From: CALMFG01 sp963666035
Lineage (GTDB): Bacteria > Bacillota > Clostridia > Christensenellales > CALMFG01
Length of the DNA stretch: 64,000 nucleotides
Direction of reading: 5' to 3'
Assembly (NCBI GenBank): GCA_963666035.2
Contig: CAXXJI010000020.1
Span: 62,001 to 126,000, forward strand
Within the stretch, counting starts at the first letter, position 1; every line of letters starts with the position of its first letter. The notes under the pieces are model-generated. The model made no database searches, had not been told where the DNA came from, and worked only from the letters and a program-made list of their open reading frames with translations. Shown in pieces: positions 51,371-58,985 of the stretch. The position numbers were made by a program, and so were the translations under genes.

Positions 51371-51799
51371 TTACTCCTCGGTGATAATATATGCGTGGTA
51401 AGCCGATGTGGCTTCCCGATATTTGCTTTTGGCGTAATCCTGTCTTTCATAACCTTCCATACGGGCCTTATCGCTGCCTTCCAAAAACAGCTGAGATGCA
51501 TCTAGAAAGGCTTGCGCAGATTTAATGAACATATTGTTGATGCGCAAGGCTTCCTCGCTGTCCACCGGACAGGTTTCAAGATCATCGATGACCGACTGAA
51601 TATCCCGCTGCCACACGTCCGAGTACCGCCCGAATTCCACATTGAAAGCGACCTGCTCCAAACGGTACAGGATATCGAGGTCGGTGAAGAAATTGTCGTA
51701 GGCCACCTGAGGGGACTCTGTGCAGGAAACTGATGAGAATATCAGCATCAGTACAAGTAAAACTCCTAATACGGATTTTGTCATTTTTTTAAATGTCAT
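51371..51799 (-). CDS. small helical lipoprotein
   Basis: A 142-residue protein with an N-terminal signal helix and lipobox SSVSC (Cys about residue 26), so it is probably anchored on the outer face of the membrane. The mature part is entirely helical and acidic (DLDILYRLEQVAFNVEFGRYSD...). No family recognised. AAAGGA precedes the ATG, which overlaps the stop of tadA by four bases; part of the tadA-lipoprotein-DUF6485-apgM operon. Confidence 0.8.
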   Translation of the reverse strand: MTFKKMTKSVLGVLLVLMLIFSSVSCTESPQVAYDNFFTDLDILYRLEQVAFNVEFGRYSDVWQRDIQSVIDDLETCPVDSEEALRINNMFIKSAQAFLDASQLFLEGSDKARMEGYERQDYAKSKYREATSAYHAYIITEE

Positions 51800-52263
51800 T
51801 GACGTTTTCCTTTAAAGTAATCGGTCAGAATTTTGGCGCATTCATCTTTCAGCACACCGCCGGTGACCGAGACCGTATGGTTCAGCCCGCCTTCATTGAT
51901 ATGGAATACACTGCCGCAGGCACCCGCTTTGGGGTCGGAGGCTCCATAGACCACGCGGTCAAATCTGGCTGAAAGCACCGCACCCATACACATGGGGCAG
52001 GGCTCCAGCGTGACATACAGTGTACAATCGGAAAGCCTCCAGCGCTTGAGCCGTCGGCTGGCCCGCATGATAGCGGCGATTTCGGCGTGCATCAGCGCAC
52101 TTTTCCTGTGCTCTTTTAAGTTGTACGCCCGCGCGATGATTTTGCCGTCGCGGGAGATAACACAACCCACCGGCACTTCGTCTTTTTTCTTCGCTTTCTG
52201 CGCTTCGGCCAAAGCTGCATGCATCATCAAACGATCATCGGTGATCGATTTCTCACTCATCAT
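51796..52263 (-). CDS. tadA: tRNA-specific adenosine deaminase
   Basis: A 155-residue cytidine-deaminase-fold enzyme that converts A34 to inosine in tRNA-Arg(ACG). The zinc site is HAEIAAI (His and catalytic Glu, near residues 52-58) and PCPMC near 82-86, and the TadA-specific VVYGASDPKAGACGSVFHI follows. The start is placed at tandem ATGs (52263 and 52260), which agree with TadA N-termini. A perfect promoter ends seven bases before the first ATG, so the mRNA should have practically no leader. Confidence 0.92.
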   Translation of the reverse strand: MMSEKSITDDRLMMHAALAEAQKAKKKDEVPVGCVISRDGKIIARAYNLKEHRKSALMHAEIAAIMRASRRLKRWRLSDCTLYVTLEPCPMCMGAVLSARFDRVVYGASDPKAGACGSVFHINEGGLNHTVSVTGGVLKDECAKILTDYFKGKRQ

Positions 52264-52269
52264 GCCAGT

Positions 52270-52298
52270 ATTATAAAGGATAATGTTTTGATAATCAA
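52270..52298 (-). promoter_or_regulatory. sigma-A promoter of the tadA operon
   Basis: On the minus strand TTGATT (52293-52298) and TATAAT (52270-52275) are 17 bases apart. The expected start site falls at or next to the first ATG of tadA (52263). Confidence 0.8.
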
Positions 52299-52367
52299 AT
52301 GGCATTTGGATAAAAATTGGGGGTTTATTATCTGACAGAAATGGTTTAGTATAGTCAGTAAACAATC

Positions 52368-52919
52368 ATGCAAAGGAAAAACGCAAAAAAAATGACGAAA
52401 AATAAACTGTTGATATACCTGCTTTTATTCACATTGATCGCGACATTCTCCGGCTGTGAAAAGGCCGAACTGATGCCACAGAGCACACCGACGGCATCGG
52501 CGGAGATTACCCTAGCGCCAACGCCGACCCCGACGCCGTCGCCAACACCTAAAAAATTCGATGCAAATATCGTGAACATTCCAGACGAAGCGGCAGTGGA
52601 CGCGATGGAGTTTGAAGACATTGAGGATACACCGTTCTTTGTGGAAGTGACCAACACCGAAGACGTTGTACTGGTGGAGTTTTGGTCGGAAAGCGTCACC
52701 TACTGCGCCGTGGTTTCCGAAACGCTGGTGGCTTTAAGCGAAAACACAGGGGTGAAGGTGGTACGGGTCAATGTAGACGAAAACCCGACGCTGGCGGATG
52801 ATTACGGGTTGGTGGTACTGCCGTCAGTATATGTGTTTTTAGACGGTGTGCAGGTCAACGCGGTGCTGGGACAAGCGCCGTACGAAGATTATGAGGAAAT
52901 GATTCATCAATATCGGTAA
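52368..52919 (+). CDS. thioredoxin-fold lipoprotein lacking the CxxC first cysteine
   Basis: A 183-residue protein: signal helix and lipobox TFSGC (Cys about residue 30), a Thr/Pro linker (APTPTPTPSPTPKK), then a thioredoxin-like domain from about residue 75. The active-site segment reads FWSESVTYCAVV instead of FWAEWCGPCR, keeping only the second Cys; the strand VKVVRVNVDENPTLADDYGLVVLPSVYVFLDG with its cis-proline is typical. It is probably a surface-exposed monothiol or non-redox thioredoxin-fold protein. Divergent from tadA. An ATG at 52392 is an alternative start. Confidence 0.82.
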   Translation: MQRKNAKKMTKNKLLIYLLLFTLIATFSGCEKAELMPQSTPTASAEITLAPTPTPTPSPTPKKFDANIVNIPDEAAVDAMEFEDIEDTPFFVEVTNTEDVVLVEFWSESVTYCAVVSETLVALSENTGVKVVRVNVDENPTLADDYGLVVLPSVYVFLDGVQVNAVLGQAPYEDYEEMIHQYR

Positions 52920-52925
52920 AATAAA

Positions 52926-52951
52926 AAAGAGCGGAATCATCACCGCTCTTT
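52926..52951. terminator. bidirectional intrinsic terminator
   Basis: AAAGAGCGG pairs with CCGCTCTTT around eight bases, between convergent genes. Confidence 0.8.
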
Positions 52952-52965
52952 CGCTTTGTTTGAAA

Positions 52966-53442
52966 TTATTCTGTTTTACCCGACAGGTTTGCACCGCACC
53001 CCGCGCAGAATTCAGCGTCATCCGCATTGGCTTCACCGCATTCTGGACAGATGGCGCCGCCGGCTGGGCTTGCATCCGCTTCATTTTTTGGCAGATCCGG
53101 CTTTTCTAGTTTTGCACCGCATTTTCCGCAGAATTCCGCTTCCACACTGGATTCCGCACCGCAGCTTTGGCAGTTGACGGTGCCACGCAAGGCCTTGACC
53201 AAAGTTCCGTTTTTCTCAATGAGTGCATTGGCTGCATCAATCTTTTCGATGAATTCTTTATATTTGGTGTCTTTTTTCGCCAGAGCCGCTTTCCCGATTG
53301 CCATCAGGTTCAGGTTAATATCGCGCCTGGCTTGGCTGATTTCACTGTTTAGCTTGGTGATGGTGGACATGTTCTTGGCGCCGTCCGAAACTTTTTTGCT
53401 CAGTTTATTGACCGATTTTGTAAAATTATCAAAAAATCCCAT
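52966..53442 (-). CDS. coiled-coil protein with two C-terminal zinc ribbons
   Basis: A 158-residue cytoplasmic protein. Residues 1-88 are helical (FFDNFTKSVNKLSKKVSDGAK, then LNSEISQARRDINLNLMAIG), a form seen in Firmicute 'zinc ribbon domain-containing' proteins. Two ribbons follow: NCQSCG/FCGKCG near 90-110 and ICPECG/FCAGCG near 131-152. Possibly membrane-associated through the N-terminal amphipathic helix. Function unknown. Monocistronic. Confidence 0.82.
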   Translation of the reverse strand: MGFFDNFTKSVNKLSKKVSDGAKNMSTITKLNSEISQARRDINLNLMAIGKAALAKKDTKYKEFIEKIDAANALIEKNGTLVKALRGTVNCQSCGAESSVEAEFCGKCGAKLEKPDLPKNEADASPAGGAICPECGEANADDAEFCAGCGANLSGKTE

Positions 53443-53671
53443 ACTTACCTCCGTTTATTGGTTGACCCGCACGGTTCACATTTCTTCTTTCCGCTACTGT
53501 TAACTATATTATATCGCCAGTCAACTTACACTGTCAACGTTATGCAAAAGTCCTTAAAAAAGGTTTACCCCGTGTTCATACTTTCGGCATAGGCGACTAT
53601 AAAAAAGGGAGGGAACTGCCAAAATGTTATTCAGATCGTCTTTTTCTGTCGAACTGATTTGGACGACATGA

Positions 53672-54322
53672 TTAAATCCATGCAAAGCCCCAGAAGATCA
53701 AGCCTATACCGGACGCCATAATCAGCCAGGATTGAAAAATGGATAACCGCCAGGCAGATGTGTCTAGGCGAACGGTTGACTTGTCTTTGGTCTTTAAGTC
53801 TTCAATCACTACCCGGCGCCGACCGAGAAGTGAATACCGTTTACCGGAGTAGTCGTTTGTTCGTTTTAAAGCCATTTGATATTTTTCTTCCAGGTATTTT
53901 TGCTCTGAATAATCGACTTTTTCAGATGATAATAAGGTACCATTTTTGTATTGCAAATAAGTATCAGGGCGATAGACAATCACATGGATAGTGTCCATGT
54001 GATCGATGCCGAACGTAAAGGAACCTCCCGAAGTCGGAAAAGAAAATCCATATAAAAACTCGCCGTTTGGACTAAACACTTGAATGCGACTGTTTTCAGC
54101 TGAGCCGATGAGGATGTGCCCGTTGGAATCTACAGCTAGACCATTGAATCCATCGATTGGAGCGGCTGAATACAGCGAGGTGAAGTCGGCTTTTGCACTG
54201 CTCGATGCAACTGATAAAAAGAGCATTAAACCGACGGCCGCGATCATGCACCCTAAAAATCCGGCAGCGGCCTTGATATAAACGATATACTTTTTGGGTT
54301 TCTTGTTTTTTGTGTTATTCAT
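53672..54322 (-). CDS. membrane protein with NHL-type beta-propeller segment
   Basis: A 216-residue protein with a membrane helix near residues 13-38, then a domain with NHL/six-bladed propeller repeats (FNGLAVDSNGHILIGSAENSRIQVFSPNGEFLYGFSF), and a second helix at the C-terminus (SIFQSWLIMASGIGLIFWGFAWI). There is room for only one or two propeller blades, so it is either a fragment of a larger fold or works as an oligomer. The start at 54322 follows AAGGG; the frame is open further up without support and would overlap the Crp/Fnr gene. Confidence 0.72.
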   Translation of the reverse strand: MNNTKNKKPKKYIVYIKAAAGFLGCMIAAVGLMLFLSVASSSAKADFTSLYSAAPIDGFNGLAVDSNGHILIGSAENSRIQVFSPNGEFLYGFSFPTSGGSFTFGIDHMDTIHVIVYRPDTYLQYKNGTLLSSEKVDYSEQKYLEEKYQMALKRTNDYSGKRYSLLGRRRVVIEDLKTKDKSTVRLDTSAWRLSIFQSWLIMASGIGLIFWGFAWI

Positions 54323-54368
54323 CGATGTATTACCCTTAAGATTTATTTCATCGAACAGTGTAAAAGAA

Positions 54369-55052
54369 TTATAACAAGCGAAAACAGTTTTTGTGGAAGT
54401 CAATCAAGCCATCCCGTTTCATGGCGGAGAGCTCACGCGAAAGCGCGCTTCGCTCTACATTCAAGTATTCGGCCATCCCACTGCGGTCAAACGGTACACA
54501 AAACGCGCGGGAGCCGGTATCCCTTGCGTTTTTACTGAGGTAACCCAATACTTTTTCGCGTATGCTGGGCTTTAGAAGACAGCTGATGCGTTCTTGGAGC
54601 TCAAGCCCTTTTTCGGCTACGATGCCGATGTAGTTTTTTAAAAGCTGGTCATGCGAGGGACAGGATTTTTCACATCGGGAGAGCACACGGGCGAACGGAA
54701 TTTTTAAAACCTCGGCATCTTCCAAAGCCTGCACCGAAACCGGACTTCTATGATCGTTGCTGGATGCGAGGATGGCTCCGATCTCATTTCCCTTTTTGAG
54801 CAAGGTGATGGTGACGATACGGCCCGATTCATCCACAATCATCGCACGTCCGCGCCCCGAAAGCAGAATACCAAACTCGGAGACAAGCCCGCCTTCTTCA
54901 ATAATAATTTCGTTTTTACGATAGGATAGCCGCCGGGCACAGGTACATTCAAGCAAACCCGGGATATCCTCAGGCGGGATGGAGGAAAACAGAGGCATAT
55001 GGGTTAAATCTAAAAAATAATTTTTCATCATATTTGGTTGCGTACGCAACAT
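54369..55052 (-). CDS. Crp/Fnr family transcriptional regulator
   Basis: A 227-residue regulator with an N-terminal cyclic-nucleotide-type sensor (FSSIPPEDIPGLLECTCARRLSYRKNEIIIEEGGLVSEFGILLSGRG, and ITLLKKGNEIGAIL), a long dimerisation helix, and a C-terminal winged helix (GMAEYLNVERSALSRELSAMKRDGLIDF, about residues 189-216). Cysteines in ECTC and CEKSC could sense redox, as in clostridial relatives. The start is either 55052, one base after AGGAG, or tandem ATGs at 55031/55028, which are reached if the hairpin between folds. Its promoter overlaps a Crp/Fnr-like box, suggesting autoregulation. Confidence 0.88.
   Translation of the reverse strand: MLRTQPNMMKNYFLDLTHMPLFSSIPPEDIPGLLECTCARRLSYRKNEIIIEEGGLVSEFGILLSGRGRAMIVDESGRIVTITLLKKGNEIGAILASSNDHRSPVSVQALEDAEVLKIPFARVLSRCEKSCPSHDQLLKNYIGIVAEKGLELQERISCLLKPSIREKVLGYLSKNARDTGSRAFCVPFDRSGMAEYLNVERSALSRELSAMKRDGLIDFHKNCFRLL
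55037..55050 (-). promoter_or_regulatory. perfect 14-base palindrome between the AGGAG and the internal ATGs of the Crp/Fnr gene
   Basis: GTTGCGTACGCAAC is self-complementary. It can act as a DNA operator, or as an RNA hairpin (GTTGC-GTAC-GCAAC) that brings AGGAG (55054-55058) to eight bases from the ATG at 55031. Confidence 0.5.
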
Positions 55053-55060
55053 ACTCCTGA

Positions 55061-55095
55061 TTGTGAATTATAGTACAATCTTGTTATAAAAGCAA
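55061..55095. promoter_or_regulatory. overlapping divergent promoters with a Crp/Fnr-like box
   Basis: Minus strand (Crp/Fnr gene): TTGCTT (55090-55095), 17 bases, TATAAT (55067-55072). Plus strand (membrane protein): TTGTGA (55061-55066), 17 bases, TTATAA (55084-55089). The shared core TTGTGA-ATTATA-GTACAA (55061-55078) is close to the TTGTGA-N6-TCACAA consensus of Crp/Fnr operators and covers the minus-strand -10 and the plus-strand -35. Confidence 0.65.
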
Positions 55096-55113
55096 GGAAA
55101 GGTGAAATTTTTT

Positions 55114-55650
55114 ATGAGTAATAGAGAAAAAGTGCTTTGGATTACACGTACAGCGATTCTGCTGGCGTTGCTTTTGGTTCTGCAGGCGGTCAGCAAGCCT
55201 TTAGGACAGTTGGTGACCGGATCGCTGGTCAATATGGTTTTAATCGTGGCTGTGATGGTAGCGGGGCTGGCTTCAGGCCTGACAGTGGCAATTGTTTCGC
55301 CGGTTTTGGCTACGCTCTTGGGCATCAGCCCGCTGTGGGCATTGGTGCCGTTTATCGTACTCGGCAACGCGGTTCTGGTGCTCCTTTGGCACTATATCGC
55401 GAATTGCAAAAAAGGCAAAGCTGCGGTCAATTACGGTATTGCATGGGTGACGGCTGCGGTAGCTAAATTTGCGGTGCTGTTTGCGGGCGTTGCGATGGTG
55501 CTGGTGCCGTTGATCCTAAAGCTGCCCGAACCCAAAGCTTCCGTTATTTCCGGCTCGTTTTCGTTCCCGCAGCTCTTTACCGCCCTGATCGGCGGCGCAG
55601 TGGCGATGCTGGTCATTCCGGTGCTGAAAAAAGCGGTGGTAAAAAAATAG
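55114..55650 (+). CDS. ECF transporter S component-like membrane protein
   Basis: A 178-residue protein with about six helices, resembling S components: TRTAILLALLLVLQAVSKPLGQLVTGSLVNM at the start, helix pairs around VAIVSPVLATLLGISPLWALVPFIVLGN, and a C-terminal FPQLFTALIGGAVAMLVIPVLKK. The substrate is not evident. Start at 55114 with AAGGAAAGG; a GTG at 55102 lies within the ribosome-binding site. It is divergently arranged with the Crp/Fnr gene and shares its control region, so it is a likely target. Confidence 0.78.
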   Translation: MSNREKVLWITRTAILLALLLVLQAVSKPLGQLVTGSLVNMVLIVAVMVAGLASGLTVAIVSPVLATLLGISPLWALVPFIVLGNAVLVLLWHYIANCKKGKAAVNYGIAWVTAAVAKFAVLFAGVAMVLVPLILKLPEPKASVISGSFSFPQLFTALIGGAVAMLVIPVLKKAVVKK

Positions 55651-55681
55651 AAAATCGTTGTTTTTAAGTGGATTTTAGTCA

Positions 55682-55716
55682 AAAACCGTAAGGCGGCCTG
55701 CTTTGCGGTTTTTTTT
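55682..55716 (+). terminator. intrinsic terminator
   Basis: AAAACCGTAAGGC pairs with GCTTTGCGGTTTT (two G-U) around GGCCT, followed by T. Confidence 0.8.
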
Positions 55717-55730
55717 GAAAAAGATAAACA

Positions 55731-55765
55731 AATACGCCCACCCGTATAAAAGGTGAGCGTATTTT
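55731..55765 (-). terminator. terminator of tRNA-Arg
   Basis: On the minus strand AATACGCTCACC pairs with GGTGGGCGTATT around ten bases, then TTGTTTATCTTTTT. Confidence 0.65.
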
Positions 55766-55786
55766 TGCTTTTAGTAAAAAGCCTGC

Positions 55787-55863
55787 TGGCGCGCCTACCG
55801 CGATTCGAACGCGGGACCTTTCGCTTAGGAGGCGAACGCTCTATCCTGCTGAGCTATAAGCGC
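55787..55863 (-). tRNA. tRNA-Arg(CCT)
   Basis: On the minus strand the acceptor GCGCTTA pairs with TAGGCGC, then G and an encoded CCA. The anticodon stem TTCGC/GCGAA holds CTCCTAA (anticodon CCT). D-arm GCTCAGCAGGATAGAGC and T-arm CGCGTTCGAATCGCG are standard. Confidence 0.96.
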
Positions 55864-55927
55864 TTGAAATGCATGCCCATCATTATATGGGATGATGGGC
55901 AGGGTTGTCAATATTGTACCGATCGGA

Positions 55928-57175
55928 TCAACTCGTAAAACCGCTGTTGAAGTCGCGGTCGCGATACGCGTGATAACGGGTTTGCTGTAACAGCTGAATA
56001 TCCGACCTTCGCGAGTTATAGGATGCTTTGAGCAGAATTGGCGTCAGTATGGACGAAACAATAACCAAAAGCACAATGGGCGTGAGATGTTCATGCGGAA
56101 TCAGTCCTGCGCTGACACCGCGGTCGGCCACGATAAGGGCCACTTCGCCTCTGGCCATCATGCCGATGCCGGTTCTGAGGCTCTGCGGGAAACTGAAACC
56201 TGAGATTGCCGCGCCGATACCGCCGCCGATAATCTTGGAAAGCAGCGCCACCGCGATCAGTGCTGCTGTAAACCAGATGACATCCGGCGTAAAGTTGTCT
56301 ACCTTGGCGCGAAGCCCGATGCTGGCAAAGAAAACCGGAGAAAACAGCATATAGGAAGTGACTTCTACTTTGCTGTTGACGTAGCCCGAAAGATTGATAT
56401 TGGAAATCATCGCACCGGCGAGGTAAGCGCCCGTGATATCGGCCACACCAAAGAAATGCTCAGCCGAGTAGGAAAGTAAAAGGCAGAAAACCAGCGAATA
56501 GACAGGGACGCGGCGCTTTCTGCCGTGTTTTTTTGAGAGATATTTAAACAGAAAATAGAAGCCCACACCAGTGATGGCGGCAAAGAGGAAGAATCCGAAT
56601 ATTTTTAAAATCACGATGCCGACATGGATGGATGCATCGCCAAGACTCATGAGGACGGTCAGCGCTACGATACCGACGATGTCGTCAATCACCGCCGCAC
56701 CCAAAATGGCAGTGCCCGTTTTGGTGGAAAGCTTGCCCATCTCTCTTAAGGTCTCCACCGATATGGTCACCGAAGTGGCCATCAAAATGATACCGATAAA
56801 GATGTTCTCCAGCAATTGTTTGTTGTTGGTGAATTCAAGCCCGCCGTGGAAAGCCGAAGCGATGAGGAATCCGCCGCTGAGCGGCACAACAACGCCAAAA
56901 AGCGCGATGATAAACGAAGCTTTGCCTGTTTGTTTAAGCTGATTGACATCGGTTTCCATCCCCGCCATAAACATGATGAAGATGACACCGAGCTCGGCCA
57001 TCATAGCCAGAAAATTTGTTTCTTCCACCAGCCCCAAAATATTCGGGCCCAACAGTAAACCCGCAATCAAAGCACCGACCACCTGCGGCATATGCAATTT
57101 GCGCGAAAGCATACCAAGCAATTTGGTGGCAAGCAAAATCAGCGCCAGATCCAAAAAGAAATCGTAGGAGACCAT
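55928..57175 (-). CDS. cation:proton antiporter (CPA2, NapA/GerN-like)
   Basis: A 415-residue membrane protein with 12 or 13 helices that exchanges Na+ or K+ for protons. It starts with a short helix, then LHMPQVVGALIAGLLLGPNILG near residues 28-49, and carries the paired ion-binding aspartates in GAAVIDDIVGIVALTVL near 158-174. MMARGEVALIVADRG near 340-354 is also typical. No regulatory TrkA domain is fused. Substrate ion cannot be told from sequence. Confidence 0.9.
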   Translation of the reverse strand: MVSYDFFLDLALILLATKLLGMLSRKLHMPQVVGALIAGLLLGPNILGLVEETNFLAMMAELGVIFIMFMAGMETDVNQLKQTGKASFIIALFGVVVPLSGGFLIASAFHGGLEFTNNKQLLENIFIGIILMATSVTISVETLREMGKLSTKTGTAILGAAVIDDIVGIVALTVLMSLGDASIHVGIVILKIFGFFLFAAITGVGFYFLFKYLSKKHGRKRRVPVYSLVFCLLLSYSAEHFFGVADITGAYLAGAMISNINLSGYVNSKVEVTSYMLFSPVFFASIGLRAKVDNFTPDVIWFTAALIAVALLSKIIGGGIGAAISGFSFPQSLRTGIGMMARGEVALIVADRGVSAGLIPHEHLTPIVLLVIVSSILTPILLKASYNSRRSDIQLLQQTRYHAYRDRDFNSGFTS

Positions 57176-57316
57176 ATTAACTTTTTTCTCTTTCTATTAA
57201 AATTTTTAAAGACTGAAAAGCCTTTGAAAACGGGTATCAAAAAAATGTTTACGCCGCTAATTGTACATATATTTCTATTGCCTGTCAAATCTTTGGCGGC
57301 AGGGCAAAATATAGTT

Positions 57317-58985
57317 TTATCCTTTCAGGATTGCTGCGCCGCGCTGGAAATCACTGTAATCAAAGATAAGCACATTCGGCGAGAGATTTAGCGTTTGGCT
57401 ATGGATAAATAAAAGCACATCAAAGGAAAAAAGGATAGGGAATAACGATTTTTGATCGGCTTGCGGGATGGCCTTTTCTTTAAAATATATTTTTCGAAAA
57501 TCTCGGTGTGCTGGAGTGAGGATGGATTCGGGCAGGCGCGGACGTTTTTTCTTGCGCATCGCCTCAAACAAAAGCATTTCATGGCAAAGGGGAAAGCCAC
57601 TCTTTTTGCAAAACTGCCAAAGTATTTCAGTCAATTGTATTTCGGATGTTTTTTTGATATCAATGGACATCGCTTTAATCAGATGGTCCAGGTTTTCAAA
57701 CAGCGCAAACGCCGAGCCGACATGCTTCACCAGCATCAAGATGGTATATTTAAAAAGTCCGTTGTTATAGAAACGCTTTAACAGGTATTCTATTTCTTCC
57801 AGATGTAAAAGCGCTGTGCGGGGTAGCCAAGGGGTTTCGATGACCTCATAGGGCGCGTTTTTGTCATAGCGGATGCCGAAATGTTCGGATTCGGCGCGTA
57901 AGGGTGCGCCTTTGAGCAGCTTTAAGAACCCCAGCTGGACATTATCCGCCCCGAGCGAAAACACATCATCAAAGGATTTCGCAAATTCAGGTAACCCTTC
58001 ATAGGGCAGCCCTGCGATTAAGTCCACATGGATATGCATATTGTGCATGTCGGTCAACCGCCGGATTTTGGGCGCAAAGGATGCAAAATTTTCATGCCGA
58101 TTGATGGCCGCGAGTGTAGGCGCATGGGTGGATTGGATGCCGAGTTCCAGTTGGAAGATGCCGGGCTTGGCTTTGGCAAGACAGTCCAAAAGCGCATCGT
58201 CCAGCAGGCTGGGCGCCAGTTCCAGATGGAAGCACGTGCCTTGACTGTTTGCCATGATGAATTCCAGAATTCCAACCGCGCGTTTTCGGTCTGTATTAAA
58301 GGTTCGGTCTACAAACTTGACGATTTTTAATTCGGATTGGATAAATATCATGATATCCCGCTTGACGATTTCCAGCGGTTTTTCGCGATATACAGCGGAT
58401 TCAGATGACAGACAAAAAGCGCAGGCAAACGGGCATCCCCGACTGGCTTCATAATAGATCACACGGTTTTTTAAAGACTCGAGATCGGAATAGGGGAAAT
58501 CGGCAGTTTCAAACTGAATTCCGATCTGAATTGGATTGGAGATGATCTGACCTGACGAGCGATAGGTGAGGGAAGCACAATCCAAAAGAGCCTTTTCGCC
58601 TAGCAAAAACAGCGCAAAATCGTTGTGTGCCAGCTCGCCTTCGCCGCGAATGATATAGCCGATTTCGGGGTGCTCTGACAGTATCGCTTCAGCGTCAAAG
58701 CTGACCTCAGGACCGCCCAGCAGAATCTGCAAATCCGGGCACAAGGCTTTCAGCGTTTTGGCGAGACTTAAGATATATGTGATGTTCCAGATGTAACAGC
58801 TGAAAGACACCACATGGGGTGATCGGGACAGAATATCGGATATGACAGTCTCTTTTTCGGTATTGATGGTATGCTCAATATAGCCGCAATCGAGCCTGGT
58901 TTTTTTCGGCTACAGCTGTAAGAAGCCGAACGGCGAGGTTGGTATGCGGATATTTCGCGTTGACAGCCACAAAGAGTTCGGTCAT
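57317..58985 (-). pseudogene. B12-binding radical SAM protein (DUF4080), frameshifted at an A7 run
   Basis: The conserved start MTELFVAVNAKYPHTNLAVRLL is encoded from 58985. The frame then breaks at a run of seven A (58900-58906) and the protein continues in the next frame: LDCGYIEHTINTEKE, PHVVSFSCYIWNI and LLGGPEVSFDAEAIL of the B12-binding domain. The radical SAM cluster CPFACAFC and the C-terminal DUF4080 region follow, to 57317. Removing one A gives 555 residues, the family length. The 498-residue frame starting at 58813 lacks the first 58 residues. The start codon overlaps the helicase stop (ATGA). The reaction is unknown, probably a methyl transfer or ring modification. Confidence 0.87.
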
